From positions 372,001 through 436,000 of the forward strand of contig CAVQLK010000008.1 of assembly GCA_963713355.1 (NCBI GenBank): DNA of 64,000 bases, given 5' to 3'. The notes under the pieces were generated by a model, which did no database searches, was not told where the DNA came from, and worked only from the letters and a program-made list of their open reading frames with translations. The position numbers and the translations under genes were made by a program. Positions 24,281-32,148 of the stretch are shown here, one piece after another; position 1 is the first letter of the stretch, and each line of letters begins with the position of its first letter. This DNA is from FEN-1219 sp963713355. GTDB lineage: Bacteria > Pseudomonadota > Gammaproteobacteria > Steroidobacterales > Rariloculaceae.

Positions 24281-25533
24281 GAGGACACATGACCGACGCC
24301 AATCGCACACGCCCAACGACGCTCGAGGAGGCGCTTCGCGCGTTGGACGAAGCGGAAGCCAAGCTTCGCGTCCGCGACGCCGACGAGACCGGTATCAGGC
24401 GTCTTACCGAGAGCGTGCTCAGGAGCGAGGAGCGCTTTCGCACGCTTGCGCAAGGCGTGCCGAACCATCTGCTGTTCCTGGATACCGAATTGCGCATCGT
24501 GTTCGCCAACGACGTGTTTCTCGAGGCGTCCGGGTGGTCGAAAAGGCAGGCCACCGGCCTCCACATCTCCGACGTCGTCGGCGTCGAGCGCTTCGTGGCG
24601 CGGCAACCTTATTACGAGCGCGCCCTCGCCGGAGAGACCGTCGCGTACGACTCGACGGGCGCGGCCGGCAATGAAGACGGCTTCTTTCACTTTTCTTACC
24701 GGCCGAGCTTCGACGACTCGGGCAACGTGCGCGGCATCTTCTCGATGGCCACGGACATCTCGGAACGGCGCAAGGTTCAGCTCGAGCTCGAAGCCAAGCA
24801 AGCCGAGCTGCTCCGCTCGAACAAGGACCTCGAGCAATTCGCCTATGTCGCCTCACACGACTTGAAAGCGCCGCTGCGCGCGATCGAGCTATTGGTCCAG
24901 TGGATCGTGGAAGGTCTCGCCGGTTACGACGTGAACAGCGTTCAGGAGAATCTCGCGCTGCTCGGCAAGCGGACGACACGGCTGAACCGGCTGCTCGACG
25001 ATCTGCTCGCGTATTCCCGCGCCGGCAGGAAGGTGGGTGCTCATCGCCCGGCCGATACTCACGCGCTCGTGCTCGACGTGGTGCAGATGCTCAATCCGCC
25101 GCCGACGATCTCGATCTCGATCGAGGGCCAACTACCCAAGTTCAAGACGCATCCGACGCCGCTCGAGCAGGTGTTCCGCAACCTCATCAGCAATGCGGTC
25201 AAGCACCACCCCGGGCCGGAGGGCCGCATCGTCGTCTCCTGCAAGGAGGACGGCGACCGCTATGTCTACGCCATCGAGGACGACGGCGAGGGCATACCGC
25301 AGCAATATGCGGAGCGCGTCTTCGAGATGTTCCAGACGCTGAAGCCCCGCGATCAAGTCGAAGGCAGCGGCATGGGATTGGCGATCGTGAACCGTATCGT
25401 CCAGTGGCAAGGCGGCCGCGTCTGGTTCGAGCCGGCGCCTTCCGGGCGGGGCACGGTATTCAAGTTTCAGTGGAAGAAGAATCAGCCGGTGGCCGCGAAC
25501 GTGGAGACAAAGGCATGCGAAGCAGCAGGGTAG
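24277..25533 (+). CDS. PAS sensor histidine kinase
   Basis: This 418-residue protein has a short N-terminal coiled stretch (16-50), a PAS domain (about 50-165), a coiled linker, a dimerisation domain with H194 in FAYVASHDLKAPLRA, and an ATPase domain with NLISNAVKHH, DDGEGIP and GSGMGLAI. No membrane segment is present, so the signal is intracellular. The dimerisation motif resembles that of phytochrome-like kinases paired with single-domain receivers. ATG 24277 overlaps the previous stop; ATG 24289 with an AGAGG site is an alternative start. It overlaps the receiver gene downstream by 19 bases. Confidence 0.87.
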   Translation: MRGHMTDANRTRPTTLEEALRALDEAEAKLRVRDADETGIRRLTESVLRSEERFRTLAQGVPNHLLFLDTELRIVFANDVFLEASGWSKRQATGLHISDVVGVERFVARQPYYERALAGETVAYDSTGAAGNEDGFFHFSYRPSFDDSGNVRGIFSMATDISERRKVQLELEAKQAELLRSNKDLEQFAYVASHDLKAPLRAIELLVQWIVEGLAGYDVNSVQENLALLGKRTTRLNRLLDDLLAYSRAGRKVGAHRPADTHALVLDVVQMLNPPPTISISIEGQLPKFKTHPTPLEQVFRNLISNAVKHHPGPEGRIVVSCKEDGDRYVYAIEDDGEGIPQQYAERVFEMFQTLKPRDQVEGSGMGLAIVNRIVQWQGGRVWFEPAPSGRGTVFKFQWKKNQPVAANVETKACEAAG

Positions 25534-25934
25534 TCACGATCCTTCTCGTCGAGGACGACGAGGTCGACGTCAAAGCGCTCAAGTGGGCGTTCGACAAGCT
25601 CAAAGTCGCCAATCCGCTCGTGATTGCACGCGACGGTACCGAAGCGTTGGAGTTGCTCCGCGACTTGCCACGGCCGTACCTCATCATCACGGACATCAAC
25701 ATGCCGCGGATGAACGGAATCGAGCTGCTGCGCAAGATCAGGGAGAGCACGGAGTTTCGCGACTCGATCGTATTTGTACTCACGACGTCGAATGACGAGC
25801 AGGACAAGATCGACGCCTATGATCTTAACGTCGCGGGCTACATGCTCAAGACCGATATGGGCACGAGCTTCTCGCGAGCGATCAGCCTCATCGACAATTA
25901 CTGGAAGGTCGTCGAGTTTCCCGACCGCGAGTAG
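25515..25934 (+). CDS. Single-domain response regulator, Rcp1-like
   Basis: This 139-residue protein is one receiver domain with acidic pair E13-D14-D15, phospho-acceptor D60 (YLIITDINMPRMNG) and the conserved Thr and Lys in VLTTSNDEQD and YMLKTD. There is no output domain. It resembles Rcp1-type receivers that take phosphate from soluble phytochrome-like kinases. Being the last gene of the operon after a PAS kinase and a receiver-GGDEF-EAL protein, it may act as a phosphate sink or an intermediate. It overlaps the kinase gene by 19 bases. Confidence 0.9.
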   Translation: MRSSRVVTILLVEDDEVDVKALKWAFDKLKVANPLVIARDGTEALELLRDLPRPYLIITDINMPRMNGIELLRKIRESTEFRDSIVFVLTTSNDEQDKIDAYDLNVAGYMLKTDMGTSFSRAISLIDNYWKVVEFPDRE

Positions 25935-25999
25935 AGCTGGCCCGCAGGCGCCGCTGCATGCGTTAGCAGGCCGTCCGCTCGCCGGCCGCGTGCACACCT

Positions 26000-26023
26000 G
26001 TTACGTTTTAATGAAACCGTAAC
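26000..26023. other. Inverted repeat after the signalling operon
   Basis: GTTACG and CGTAAC (26000-26005 and 26018-26023) enclose TTTTAATGAAAC; counting the inner bases, nine of ten pair. It starts 66 bases after the response regulator stop. It has no T-run, so it is a weak terminator candidate; an operator for the next gene at 26175 is also possible. The rest of the 240-base gap between genes shows an A-rich stretch (26107-26125) and a GCGCGC palindrome, but no gene. Confidence 0.35.
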
Positions 26024-26174
26024 GCGGCATCCTCAAAAGCTGCGACTCGCGTGGCCACGCGATTCCGCGTCCCGAAGTCGGGTCGTCGACGGTACGAATC
26101 TTGCTGTCAAAAAAACGCGAAAAATCCCGGCGCGCGTTCGCGCGCTGCAGGTATCTCATGACCTGGAGGTAATC

Positions 26175-26600
26175 ATGGCAAAGAAGCTCAAAGTGCCGAA
26201 GAGAATAGCGGGAGTGAAGATCCCGAAAACAATCCGCAAGGGCCCGATTGGTGATTTCCTGAGCTCGTCCGGCGGCCAAGTCGTGCTTGCCGAGGCGCTG
26301 CTCGCCGTCGGTGCTTACTACGCTGCCCGCCGGTTCGATGCGAACACGCCCGCTGGCGGGGCGTTGCGTCATCCGCTCGATAGCCTGCGCGCGAGCCGCG
26401 ATTGGTCTCGCGGGACGTCGGAGCGCTTGGCGCGCGCCTTCGCTGCCGGTGTCCACGCGTTTCGAACGACATTGAACGAGCCTTCGGCTGCCGAGCAAAC
26501 CCCGAGCGCAGACGTGACGGAAGACGCGGAGCCGTCGAGAAAGAAACGCTCGTCCCGCAGCGAAGCGGCGCTGCGGGAAACCACTACCGGCCCCCATTGA
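26175..26600 (+). CDS. Conserved hypothetical small basic protein
   Basis: This 141-residue protein starts five bases after a strong GGAGGT ribosome site. The first 30 residues are very basic (KKLKVPKRIAGVKIPKTIRK), followed by a short alanine-rich hydrophobic stretch at 36-52, too weak for a sure membrane helix, and a charged C-terminus with Lys/Arg clusters (SRKKRSSRSEAA). I do not recognise a function; proteins starting in this way occur as conserved hypotheticals in proteobacteria. It is a lone gene convergent with the AhcY-like gene. Confidence 0.6.
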   Translation: MAKKLKVPKRIAGVKIPKTIRKGPIGDFLSSSGGQVVLAEALLAVGAYYAARRFDANTPAGGALRHPLDSLRASRDWSRGTSERLARAFAAGVHAFRTTLNEPSAAEQTPSADVTEDAEPSRKKRSSRSEAALRETTTGPH

Positions 26601-26658
26601 TCGAGCTCGACTAGCGGCGCCGGGCCGCCGCCTCGTGGGCCCGATCCGCCAATGGGCC

Positions 26659-26680
26659 CGTGGGTGAATTTCTACCCGCG
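26659..26680. terminator. Weak bidirectional hairpin between convergent genes
   Basis: CGTGGGT and ACCCGCG (26659-26665 and 26674-26680) can pair at six of seven positions around an eight-base AT-rich loop. It lies between the convergent ends at 26600 and 26701. There is no clear T-run on either strand, so termination is only a suggestion from position. Confidence 0.3.
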
Positions 26681-26700
26681 GGAGCGCGGCTGAGACCCGT

Positions 26701-27951
26701 TCACGCCTGCCAATGGGCGAGATAGTGCTGCTGATCGCTCGTTAGCACGTCGATGGCCACGCCGGCAGCGGCGAGCTTGAGCCGAGCGACGTGCTCGTCG
26801 ACGGCCGCCGGAACGGGATGGCAATCCGATGCAAGGGCTCCGGCTCGTTCGACGACGTGGCGCGCCGCGAGCGCCTGCAGCGCGAAGCTCATATCCATGA
26901 TCTCGGCAGGGTGGCCGTCGCCGCAGGCGATGTTGACGATGTGACCGCCGCCGAGAAGATTCAGCCAGCGCCCGTCTTGGAGCTTGAAGCCCTCGACGGT
27001 GGCGCGCAGCTGCTTGCGCTCGACAGCGAGCTTCGCAAGCGCGGCGACGTCGATCTCCTCAGAGAAGTGCCCGGCATTCGCGAGCAGCACGTTGCTCTTC
27101 AGCAACGGAAAATGCTCGGCGCGCAACGTGTGCCGAACACCCGTCACGGTCAGCACGACGTCGGCAAGCTTGCAGGCTTCGGCCAGCGGCAACACTCGGC
27201 AGCCGTGCATCAAAGCGTCCGCGGCCTTGATCGGATCGACCTCGCAGACGACGACGTGCGCGCCGAGCCCCTGCGCCCGCAGTGCTACACCCTTGCCGCA
27301 CCAGCCGTAGCCGACGATGACCACCGTCTTGCCGGCGAGCACGAGGTTCGTCGACCGCATGACGCCTTCCCAGACCGACTGCCCGGTGCCATGCACGTTG
27401 TCGAAGAGATACTTGCAGCGAGCGTCGTTGACGAGCACGACAGGGAAGCGAAGTTGGTTGGCTTTGGCGCGGGCACGAGCGCGCAGCACGCCGGATGTCG
27501 TTTCCTCGCAGGCGCCCAGCATTTCGCCGGCTTGTGCGCGATGTGACTCGTGCAGCATCTCGACGAGATCGCCGCCGTCGTCGATGACGACGTGCGGTTT
27601 CAGCTCCAGCGCCAAGCCCATGTAGCTGCGCATCTCCTCGGGGTCCGCGCCGTGCCGCGCGTAGACGTGCAGCCCCTCGGCCGCCAATGCCGCGACGACG
27701 TCGTCCTTCGTCGACTCCGGATTGCTGCCCGTGACCGCGACCGTCGCCCCGCCGGCGCGCAGCACGAGCGCCAAGTAAGCGGTCTTCGCCTCGAGATGGA
27801 TACAGACGGCGATGCGCTTGCCGGCGAACGGCCGTTCTACGCCAAACTGCGCTTCGAGCCGCCGCAGGATCGGCATGTTGCGCCGCACCCATTCGATCTT
27901 GCGCTGACCTTCGGCGGCGAGCGCCGGCGCTGCGACGATGTTCTGCTGCAT
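26701..27951 (-). CDS. ahcY: S-adenosylhomocysteine hydrolase family protein (short, archaeal-like form)
   Basis: This 416-residue protein carries the expected active-site elements: DDGGD (125-129), EETTSG (149-154), and K180/D184/N185 in ARCKYLFDN. It also has an NAD-binding GYGWCGKG (214-221) and a GHFSEEID segment. The enzyme splits S-adenosylhomocysteine to adenosine and homocysteine in the methyl cycle, in the cytoplasm. Most proteobacterial enzymes are longer, with an insert of about 40 residues. This one lacks it and has GSNPESTKDDVVAAL, resembling archaeal and thermophile forms, which may prefer a related nucleoside. No other methyl-cycle gene is adjacent. The start is 42 bases from the divergent quinoprotein gene. 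Confidence 0.85.
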   Translation of the reverse strand: MQQNIVAAPALAAEGQRKIEWVRRNMPILRRLEAQFGVERPFAGKRIAVCIHLEAKTAYLALVLRAGGATVAVTGSNPESTKDDVVAALAAEGLHVYARHGADPEEMRSYMGLALELKPHVVIDDGGDLVEMLHESHRAQAGEMLGACEETTSGVLRARARAKANQLRFPVVLVNDARCKYLFDNVHGTGQSVWEGVMRSTNLVLAGKTVVIVGYGWCGKGVALRAQGLGAHVVVCEVDPIKAADALMHGCRVLPLAEACKLADVVLTVTGVRHTLRAEHFPLLKSNVLLANAGHFSEEIDVAALAKLAVERKQLRATVEGFKLQDGRWLNLLGGGHIVNIACGDGHPAEIMDMSFALQALAARHVVERAGALASDCHPVPAAVDEHVARLKLAAAGVAIDVLTSDQQHYLAHWQA

Positions 27952-27993
27952 GACGGAATACCGGTAGAGTTGCGTGCTTGATAGTCACACAGG

Positions 27994-29403
27994 ATGCCGC
28001 CGATGCGTAGGCCAGCCGTCCGCGCGTTCCTCGCCGTCGCGCTACTGAGCGGCTGGCCGGCCGGCGCGCAAGTTGCGCCGGGTCCCGGCGTCAACCCGCG
28101 TGCGGTCTGGGCGAGCCCTGCCGAAACCTTCACGTCGCGCGTCGTCGCGAGCGGCTTCGAAGACCCCTGGGAAGTGACCTTCGGACCTGACGGGTACCTC
28201 TGGATCACCGAGCGCGTCGGCAAGCGAGTCGTGCGTGTCGATCCGGCCGACGGCAGCCGCAAGGTCGCCGTCGCGATCGACGAGGTACATCAAGAGCTCG
28301 CACAGGACGGCCTGCTCGGTCTCGCGCTGCACCCGCAGTTACTGCGCGGCGGCAATTACGTCTACGTGATGTACACGTACGACGCGGACGCGAGCCCCGC
28401 GGTCGAACGGCGCGCGAAGATTCGCCGCTACACGTACGACGCGACCTCGGAGCTGCTCGGCGAGCCGTTCGACGTGCTGACTAATTTGCCGCACGGCCCG
28501 GATCACGGCGCAAGTCGCATCGTCTTCGGCCCGGATGGGAAGCTGTACGCGAGCCGCGGCGACCACGGCTCGAATTTCCTCGCGTACTATTGCGTGCCGA
28601 TCCGCGCGCAGGAATTGCCGACGGCGGCCGATGTTCAGTCGCGAAATTGGCGCGGCTACGAAGGCAAGATCCTGCGCGTCAACGTGGACGGCTCGATACC
28701 CATCGATAATCCCGTGCTCGACGGCATCCGCAGCCATGTATTCAGCTACGGGCATCGCAATCCTCAAGGCATGGCCTTCGGGCCCGACGGACGGCTCTAT
28801 GCCTCCGAGCACGGCCAGGACACCGACGACGAGGTGAACCGCGTCGAAGCCGGGCGCAACTACGGTTGGCCTCTGATCGCCGGTTACATAGACGATCAGT
28901 ACTACACGTACGCGAACTGGTCCGCGTCGGCGCCGACGCCGTGCGCGAGCTTGACCTACGGCCGCGAAGTGCCGAGCACCGTGCCGCGAACGAAGGAATC
29001 CGACGCGAATCTGCCCGACTTCACGCCGCCGCTCCAAACCTTTTTCACCGTGCTGAGCACGCATGACACACGAGCGCTCGGCAACGCGACGGCCGCACTC
29101 GCCGGCCTCGACGTCTACACGTCGACGGCGATTCCGGGGTGGAACCCGTCGATCCTCGTCGCGGGCATGATGAGCGGGACGATCTTCCGCTTCCCGCTCG
29201 CGGGCGGCACCGAGCCGCCGCTAACGTACTTCAAAGCGCAAGACCGCTACCGCGATCTCGCGATTGCGCCGGACGGACGGCGCATCTACGCCGTCACGGA
29301 CGCGCACGGCCGCGTGCTGACGGCAGCCGGCGAGCCGACCGCGGCGCTGGCGCACGCGGGTGCGCTGCTCGAGTTCGTGTATATCGGTAGTGGCTCTCGA
29401 TAA
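27994..29403 (+). CDS. Soluble glucose dehydrogenase-like PQQ protein, exported
   Basis: This 469-residue protein has a signal peptide ending near residue 25 (PAGAQ) and a six-bladed propeller. Compared with the shorter sugar dehydrogenase at 3307 it is closer to soluble PQQ glucose dehydrogenase (GdhB type). Features include DPWEVTFGPDGYLWITER, AQDGLLGLALHPQ, the HGPDHGASRIVFGPDGKLY segment with likely catalytic His, and SYGHRNPQGMAFGPDG. SEHGQDTDDEVN fits the calcium region. It would oxidise sugars in the periplasm. The ATG at 28003 is an alternative start. Divergent from the AhcY-like gene with a 42-base shared promoter region. Confidence 0.87.
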   Translation: MPPMRRPAVRAFLAVALLSGWPAGAQVAPGPGVNPRAVWASPAETFTSRVVASGFEDPWEVTFGPDGYLWITERVGKRVVRVDPADGSRKVAVAIDEVHQELAQDGLLGLALHPQLLRGGNYVYVMYTYDADASPAVERRAKIRRYTYDATSELLGEPFDVLTNLPHGPDHGASRIVFGPDGKLYASRGDHGSNFLAYYCVPIRAQELPTAADVQSRNWRGYEGKILRVNVDGSIPIDNPVLDGIRSHVFSYGHRNPQGMAFGPDGRLYASEHGQDTDDEVNRVEAGRNYGWPLIAGYIDDQYYTYANWSASAPTPCASLTYGREVPSTVPRTKESDANLPDFTPPLQTFFTVLSTHDTRALGNATAALAGLDVYTSTAIPGWNPSILVAGMMSGTIFRFPLAGGTEPPLTYFKAQDRYRDLAIAPDGRRIYAVTDAHGRVLTAAGEPTAALAHAGALLEFVYIGSGSR

Positions 29404-29409
29404 GGACCC

Positions 29410-29449
29410 AGGCAGTTTGACGCGACTCGAGTTCGAATCGAGAATGCCT
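29410..29449. other. Two-step stem-loop between genes
   Basis: CTCGA/TCGAG (29426-29430, 29438-29442) closes a seven-base loop. An outer AGGCA/TGCCT pair (29410-29414, 29445-29449) adds a second helix. It sits between the stop of the glucose dehydrogenase-like gene and the next start at 29470. It may terminate or process the transcript; no T-run follows. Confidence 0.4.
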
Positions 29450-29469
29450 GAGACGCCTATCGGTGACGC

Positions 29470-30429
29470 ATGTCCCACGGCCCAAGGCTTTCGGCCATTC
29501 CGGTTCTCGTCGTCGCATTCGGCATTGCTCTCGCGCCGGAGTCGGCGTGTGCTCAGGACGACTGGCGCGCGTTACGAATCGACGGCAGCAATCCCGAAAA
29601 CTTCCAAGCGAGTGTCGCGTCGCTGCAAAACGCGCTACCGGCGAGCCAACGCGCCGATTTCGAGGCGGCGCTGGCCGTCGTTTGGCTCGGCAATACGGCC
29701 AAGGGCGGCGACGTCGACAAGGACGGCAACGTCGAAGTCACCGACCTTCAGGAGTTGCGGGCGGACACCGCCGATCTGCTCGCAGACATACAGCGCGGCG
29801 ATCTCGTGGCGGCCATCGAAGCGCTCGACGCGAGCGGCGCGGAGTACACGTCCGCGGACTACATCGAGCAGCTCGATGGCTTGGGGCACGACGGGGTTGT
29901 CGAGCTTGCCAGCCGGCCCGGCGCATCGCCCGCGGAGGGCCAGGCGCTCCGGGCGTACAAGGCGCAGATCCTGTGCCGAGACGCGTGGCTACCGCTGCGA
30001 GTTCAGTGGTGCAATGCGTTCTTCCGCTCGAACGCCGCGACTCCGGTCCCAAAGGTTCCCGTCGGCGAAACGCTCAACAGGGCGATCGAGGCCTTGAACA
30101 CGGGCGACACAACTACAGCCGAAACCGCGGTCGGTAGCCTGAACCTGAATCAGCTCACGCCCTTCGAGCGCGGCATGGCCGAGGCGCTTCTATTCCACGT
30201 CGCCTATGCTCAACAGCTCTACCCGAAGGCGCGAGGGCATCTGCAAGCCGCCGTCGACAGCGGCGTGATGAGCGAAGCAGAGGCCCAGCGGATCCTCGGG
30301 TTCATCCAAAAGCTCGAGCGAATGGCCGCGCGCCCCACCCCGCCCAGGCCGCCGAAGGCCAGCGTCCCCGAGCCGTCCGGAATCAGTGTCCCAGGTCAGC
30401 CGGAAGCGGAAAGCGCGTCGAGCGAGTAG
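29470..30429 (+). CDS. Exported hypothetical protein with one EF-hand/dockerin-like loop
   Basis: This 319-residue protein has a signal peptide (1-29, ending ACAQ). Residues 30-75 (IDGSNPENFQASVASLQNALP) resemble DUF6694-like exported proteins, which I recall only loosely. At 79-93 the segment DVDKDGNVEVTDL has the spacing of a calcium-binding EF-hand or dockerin loop. The C-terminal part is helical (TPFERGMAEALLFHVAYAQ, repeated-helix style) and ends in a Pro-rich tail. No function is known. It is convergent with the dehydratase gene, five bases apart. Confidence 0.65.
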   Translation: MSHGPRLSAIPVLVVAFGIALAPESACAQDDWRALRIDGSNPENFQASVASLQNALPASQRADFEAALAVVWLGNTAKGGDVDKDGNVEVTDLQELRADTADLLADIQRGDLVAAIEALDASGAEYTSADYIEQLDGLGHDGVVELASRPGASPAEGQALRAYKAQILCRDAWLPLRVQWCNAFFRSNAATPVPKVPVGETLNRAIEALNTGDTTTAETAVGSLNLNQLTPFERGMAEALLFHVAYAQQLYPKARGHLQAAVDSGVMSEAEAQRILGFIQKLERMAARPTPPRPPKASVPEPSGISVPGQPEAESASSE

Positions 30430-30434
30430 TTAGC

Positions 30435-32120
30435 TCACGCTTTAGGCGCCAGCACGGCCCCTTCGTGCACGGGCGCGACCGTGCGCTGATAGACGCCGAG
30501 CCAGCCGCGCTGATCTTGCGCGCCGAAAACGCGCGTTGACTTGCGCCGTTCCGCGAGCACGGCCTCCGGCACCTCGAGGTCGACGGCTTTGCGCTTCACG
30601 TCGATCGAGATTGTGTCGCCGTTGTCGACGAACGCGAGCGGACCGCCGGCCGCGGCTTCCGGCGAAGCCTCGCCGACCACGAGCCCGTTGTTGACGAGCC
30701 CCGAGAGCTGTCCTTCCGTGATCGCGGCGACACTGTCGAGGAGCCCCGCGCCGTCCAGCGCGAAGATGACGGCCGACGTCATCGCCATGCCGGGTCCGCC
30801 GATCACGCCCAAGCCGCGCAGCACCACCACATCGCCGGGTTTGACCTGGCCCGCCTTGATGGCCGCGAGCGCTTCGTCGCGCGAATGAAAGATGTTCGCC
30901 TTGCCGCGGAACTCGAGCATGCGTTCGCCCGTGCCCCCGAGCCGCACGATGCCGCCGCCCGGCAGCAGGCTGCCGCGCACGATGACGATCGCGGGCCGCT
31001 TCGAGAGCGGCTTGTCGAGCGTTGCGATCATGCGCTCGTCGGCGACCGTGGTCGCGCCGAGGATCTCGCGCAACGTCTGACCTGAGACGGAGCGCGCGTC
31101 GAGATCGAGCTGCCGCTCGAGCCGCTTCAGCACGGCGCGTGCGCCGCCGGCCGCCTCGAAGTCCTCGATGTGCCCGTCGCCGGTCGGTTTGACGGCCGCG
31201 AGCAGCGGCACGCGCTCGGCGTAGTCCGCAAAAGCCTGATAGACGTCGACGTCGGCTTCAGCCTCCGTCGCAATGGCTTGCAGATGCTTGACGCAGTTGA
31301 TGGAGCCGCTGACGGCCAGCACCATCTGCACGGCGTTGCGCACGGCGCCGGCCGTGATGATGTCGCGCGGTTTCAAGTCCTGCCACACCATCTCGACGAT
31401 ACGCGCGCCGGCCGCGCGCAAGTGCTCGTGCATCTTCGCGCTGCTGGCCGCGACGGGCGCGCTACCGGGCATCGTCATGCCGAGCGCTTCGCAGACGACG
31501 TGCATCGAGTTCGCGGTGCCCATGCCCTGGCAAACGCCGGGGCTCTGGATCGCGACGTCGGCCATGCCCTTGACCTCCTCGAGGGTCACGGCGCCCGAAG
31601 TCAAGTAGCCGGTCTTCAGGAACACGTCCTCGATGTCCGTGTGCTTGCCGCGGTAGGAACCGGCTTTCTGGTAGCCGCAGATCACGACGATCGTCGGAAC
31701 GTTGAGCCGGCCCGCCGCCATGAGCTGGCCCGGCGTCGTCTTGTCGCACGACGCGAGACACACCATGCCGTCGAGCAGCGCGCCTTCGACTTGCACCTCG
31801 ATATCGGCGGCGATGAGATCGCGCGTCGGCAAGATATACGCGCCGCGCTTGCCGGCGCTCGTGATGAAGTCGCTCGGCGCCGCCGTGCGGATCTCGAACG
31901 GCACGCCGCCCGCGGAGCGGATCGCGACCTTGAGCTCGTCGGCCAAGCCGTCCAAATGGCTGAAGCAGCTCGAGAGCTCGCTCGAGGAGTTCACGATCGC
32001 GATCTTGGGCTTCTGCATGTCCTCGTCGGTGAGGCCGAGCGCGCGCCATTGCGCGCGGCGGCCGGACCAGGGGACGGAGCCTTCGTCGAGATTGCTGCGG
32101 AGCTTGCGTTTCATCGGCAT
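30435..32120 (-). CDS. IlvD/Edd-family dehydratase, probably for a sugar acid
   Basis: This 561-residue protein has the three iron-sulfur cysteines of the family at C52 (SSCFSHL), C125 (SCDKTTPGQLM) and C197 (PGVCQGMGTANSM), and a KANIFHSRDEA motif near the C-terminal domain. The family includes dihydroxy-acid dehydratase of branched-chain amino acid synthesis and aldonic-acid dehydratases such as those for xylonate or arabinonate. The sequence near the first two cysteines and the lack of other ilv genes favour a sugar-acid substrate. The reaction removes water to give a 2-keto acid, in the cytoplasm. The next genes upstream encode an exported PDLxGxW-type protein and an FAD oxidoreductase on the same strand. 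Confidence 0.85.
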   Translation of the reverse strand: MPMKRKLRSNLDEGSVPWSGRRAQWRALGLTDEDMQKPKIAIVNSSSELSSCFSHLDGLADELKVAIRSAGGVPFEIRTAAPSDFITSAGKRGAYILPTRDLIAADIEVQVEGALLDGMVCLASCDKTTPGQLMAAGRLNVPTIVVICGYQKAGSYRGKHTDIEDVFLKTGYLTSGAVTLEEVKGMADVAIQSPGVCQGMGTANSMHVVCEALGMTMPGSAPVAASSAKMHEHLRAAGARIVEMVWQDLKPRDIITAGAVRNAVQMVLAVSGSINCVKHLQAIATEAEADVDVYQAFADYAERVPLLAAVKPTGDGHIEDFEAAGGARAVLKRLERQLDLDARSVSGQTLREILGATTVADERMIATLDKPLSKRPAIVIVRGSLLPGGGIVRLGGTGERMLEFRGKANIFHSRDEALAAIKAGQVKPGDVVVLRGLGVIGGPGMAMTSAVIFALDGAGLLDSVAAITEGQLSGLVNNGLVVGEASPEAAAGGPLAFVDNGDTISIDVKRKAVDLEVPEAVLAERRKSTRVFGAQDQRGWLGVYQRTVAPVHEGAVLAPKA

Positions 32121-32148
32121 ACCATTCGAGGCGGCAAGCCCCTGGCGT

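Noticed and set aside
29420..29450. tRNA T-arm-like string GTTCGAATC
   Set aside because: Neighbouring stem bases do not form a proper T-arm and no acceptor, D or anticodon arms surround it; a simple stacked hairpin explains it better.
30435..32120. Naming the dehydratase ilvD
   Set aside because: No branched-chain amino-acid genes nearby and motif wording fits sugar-acid dehydratases at least as well.
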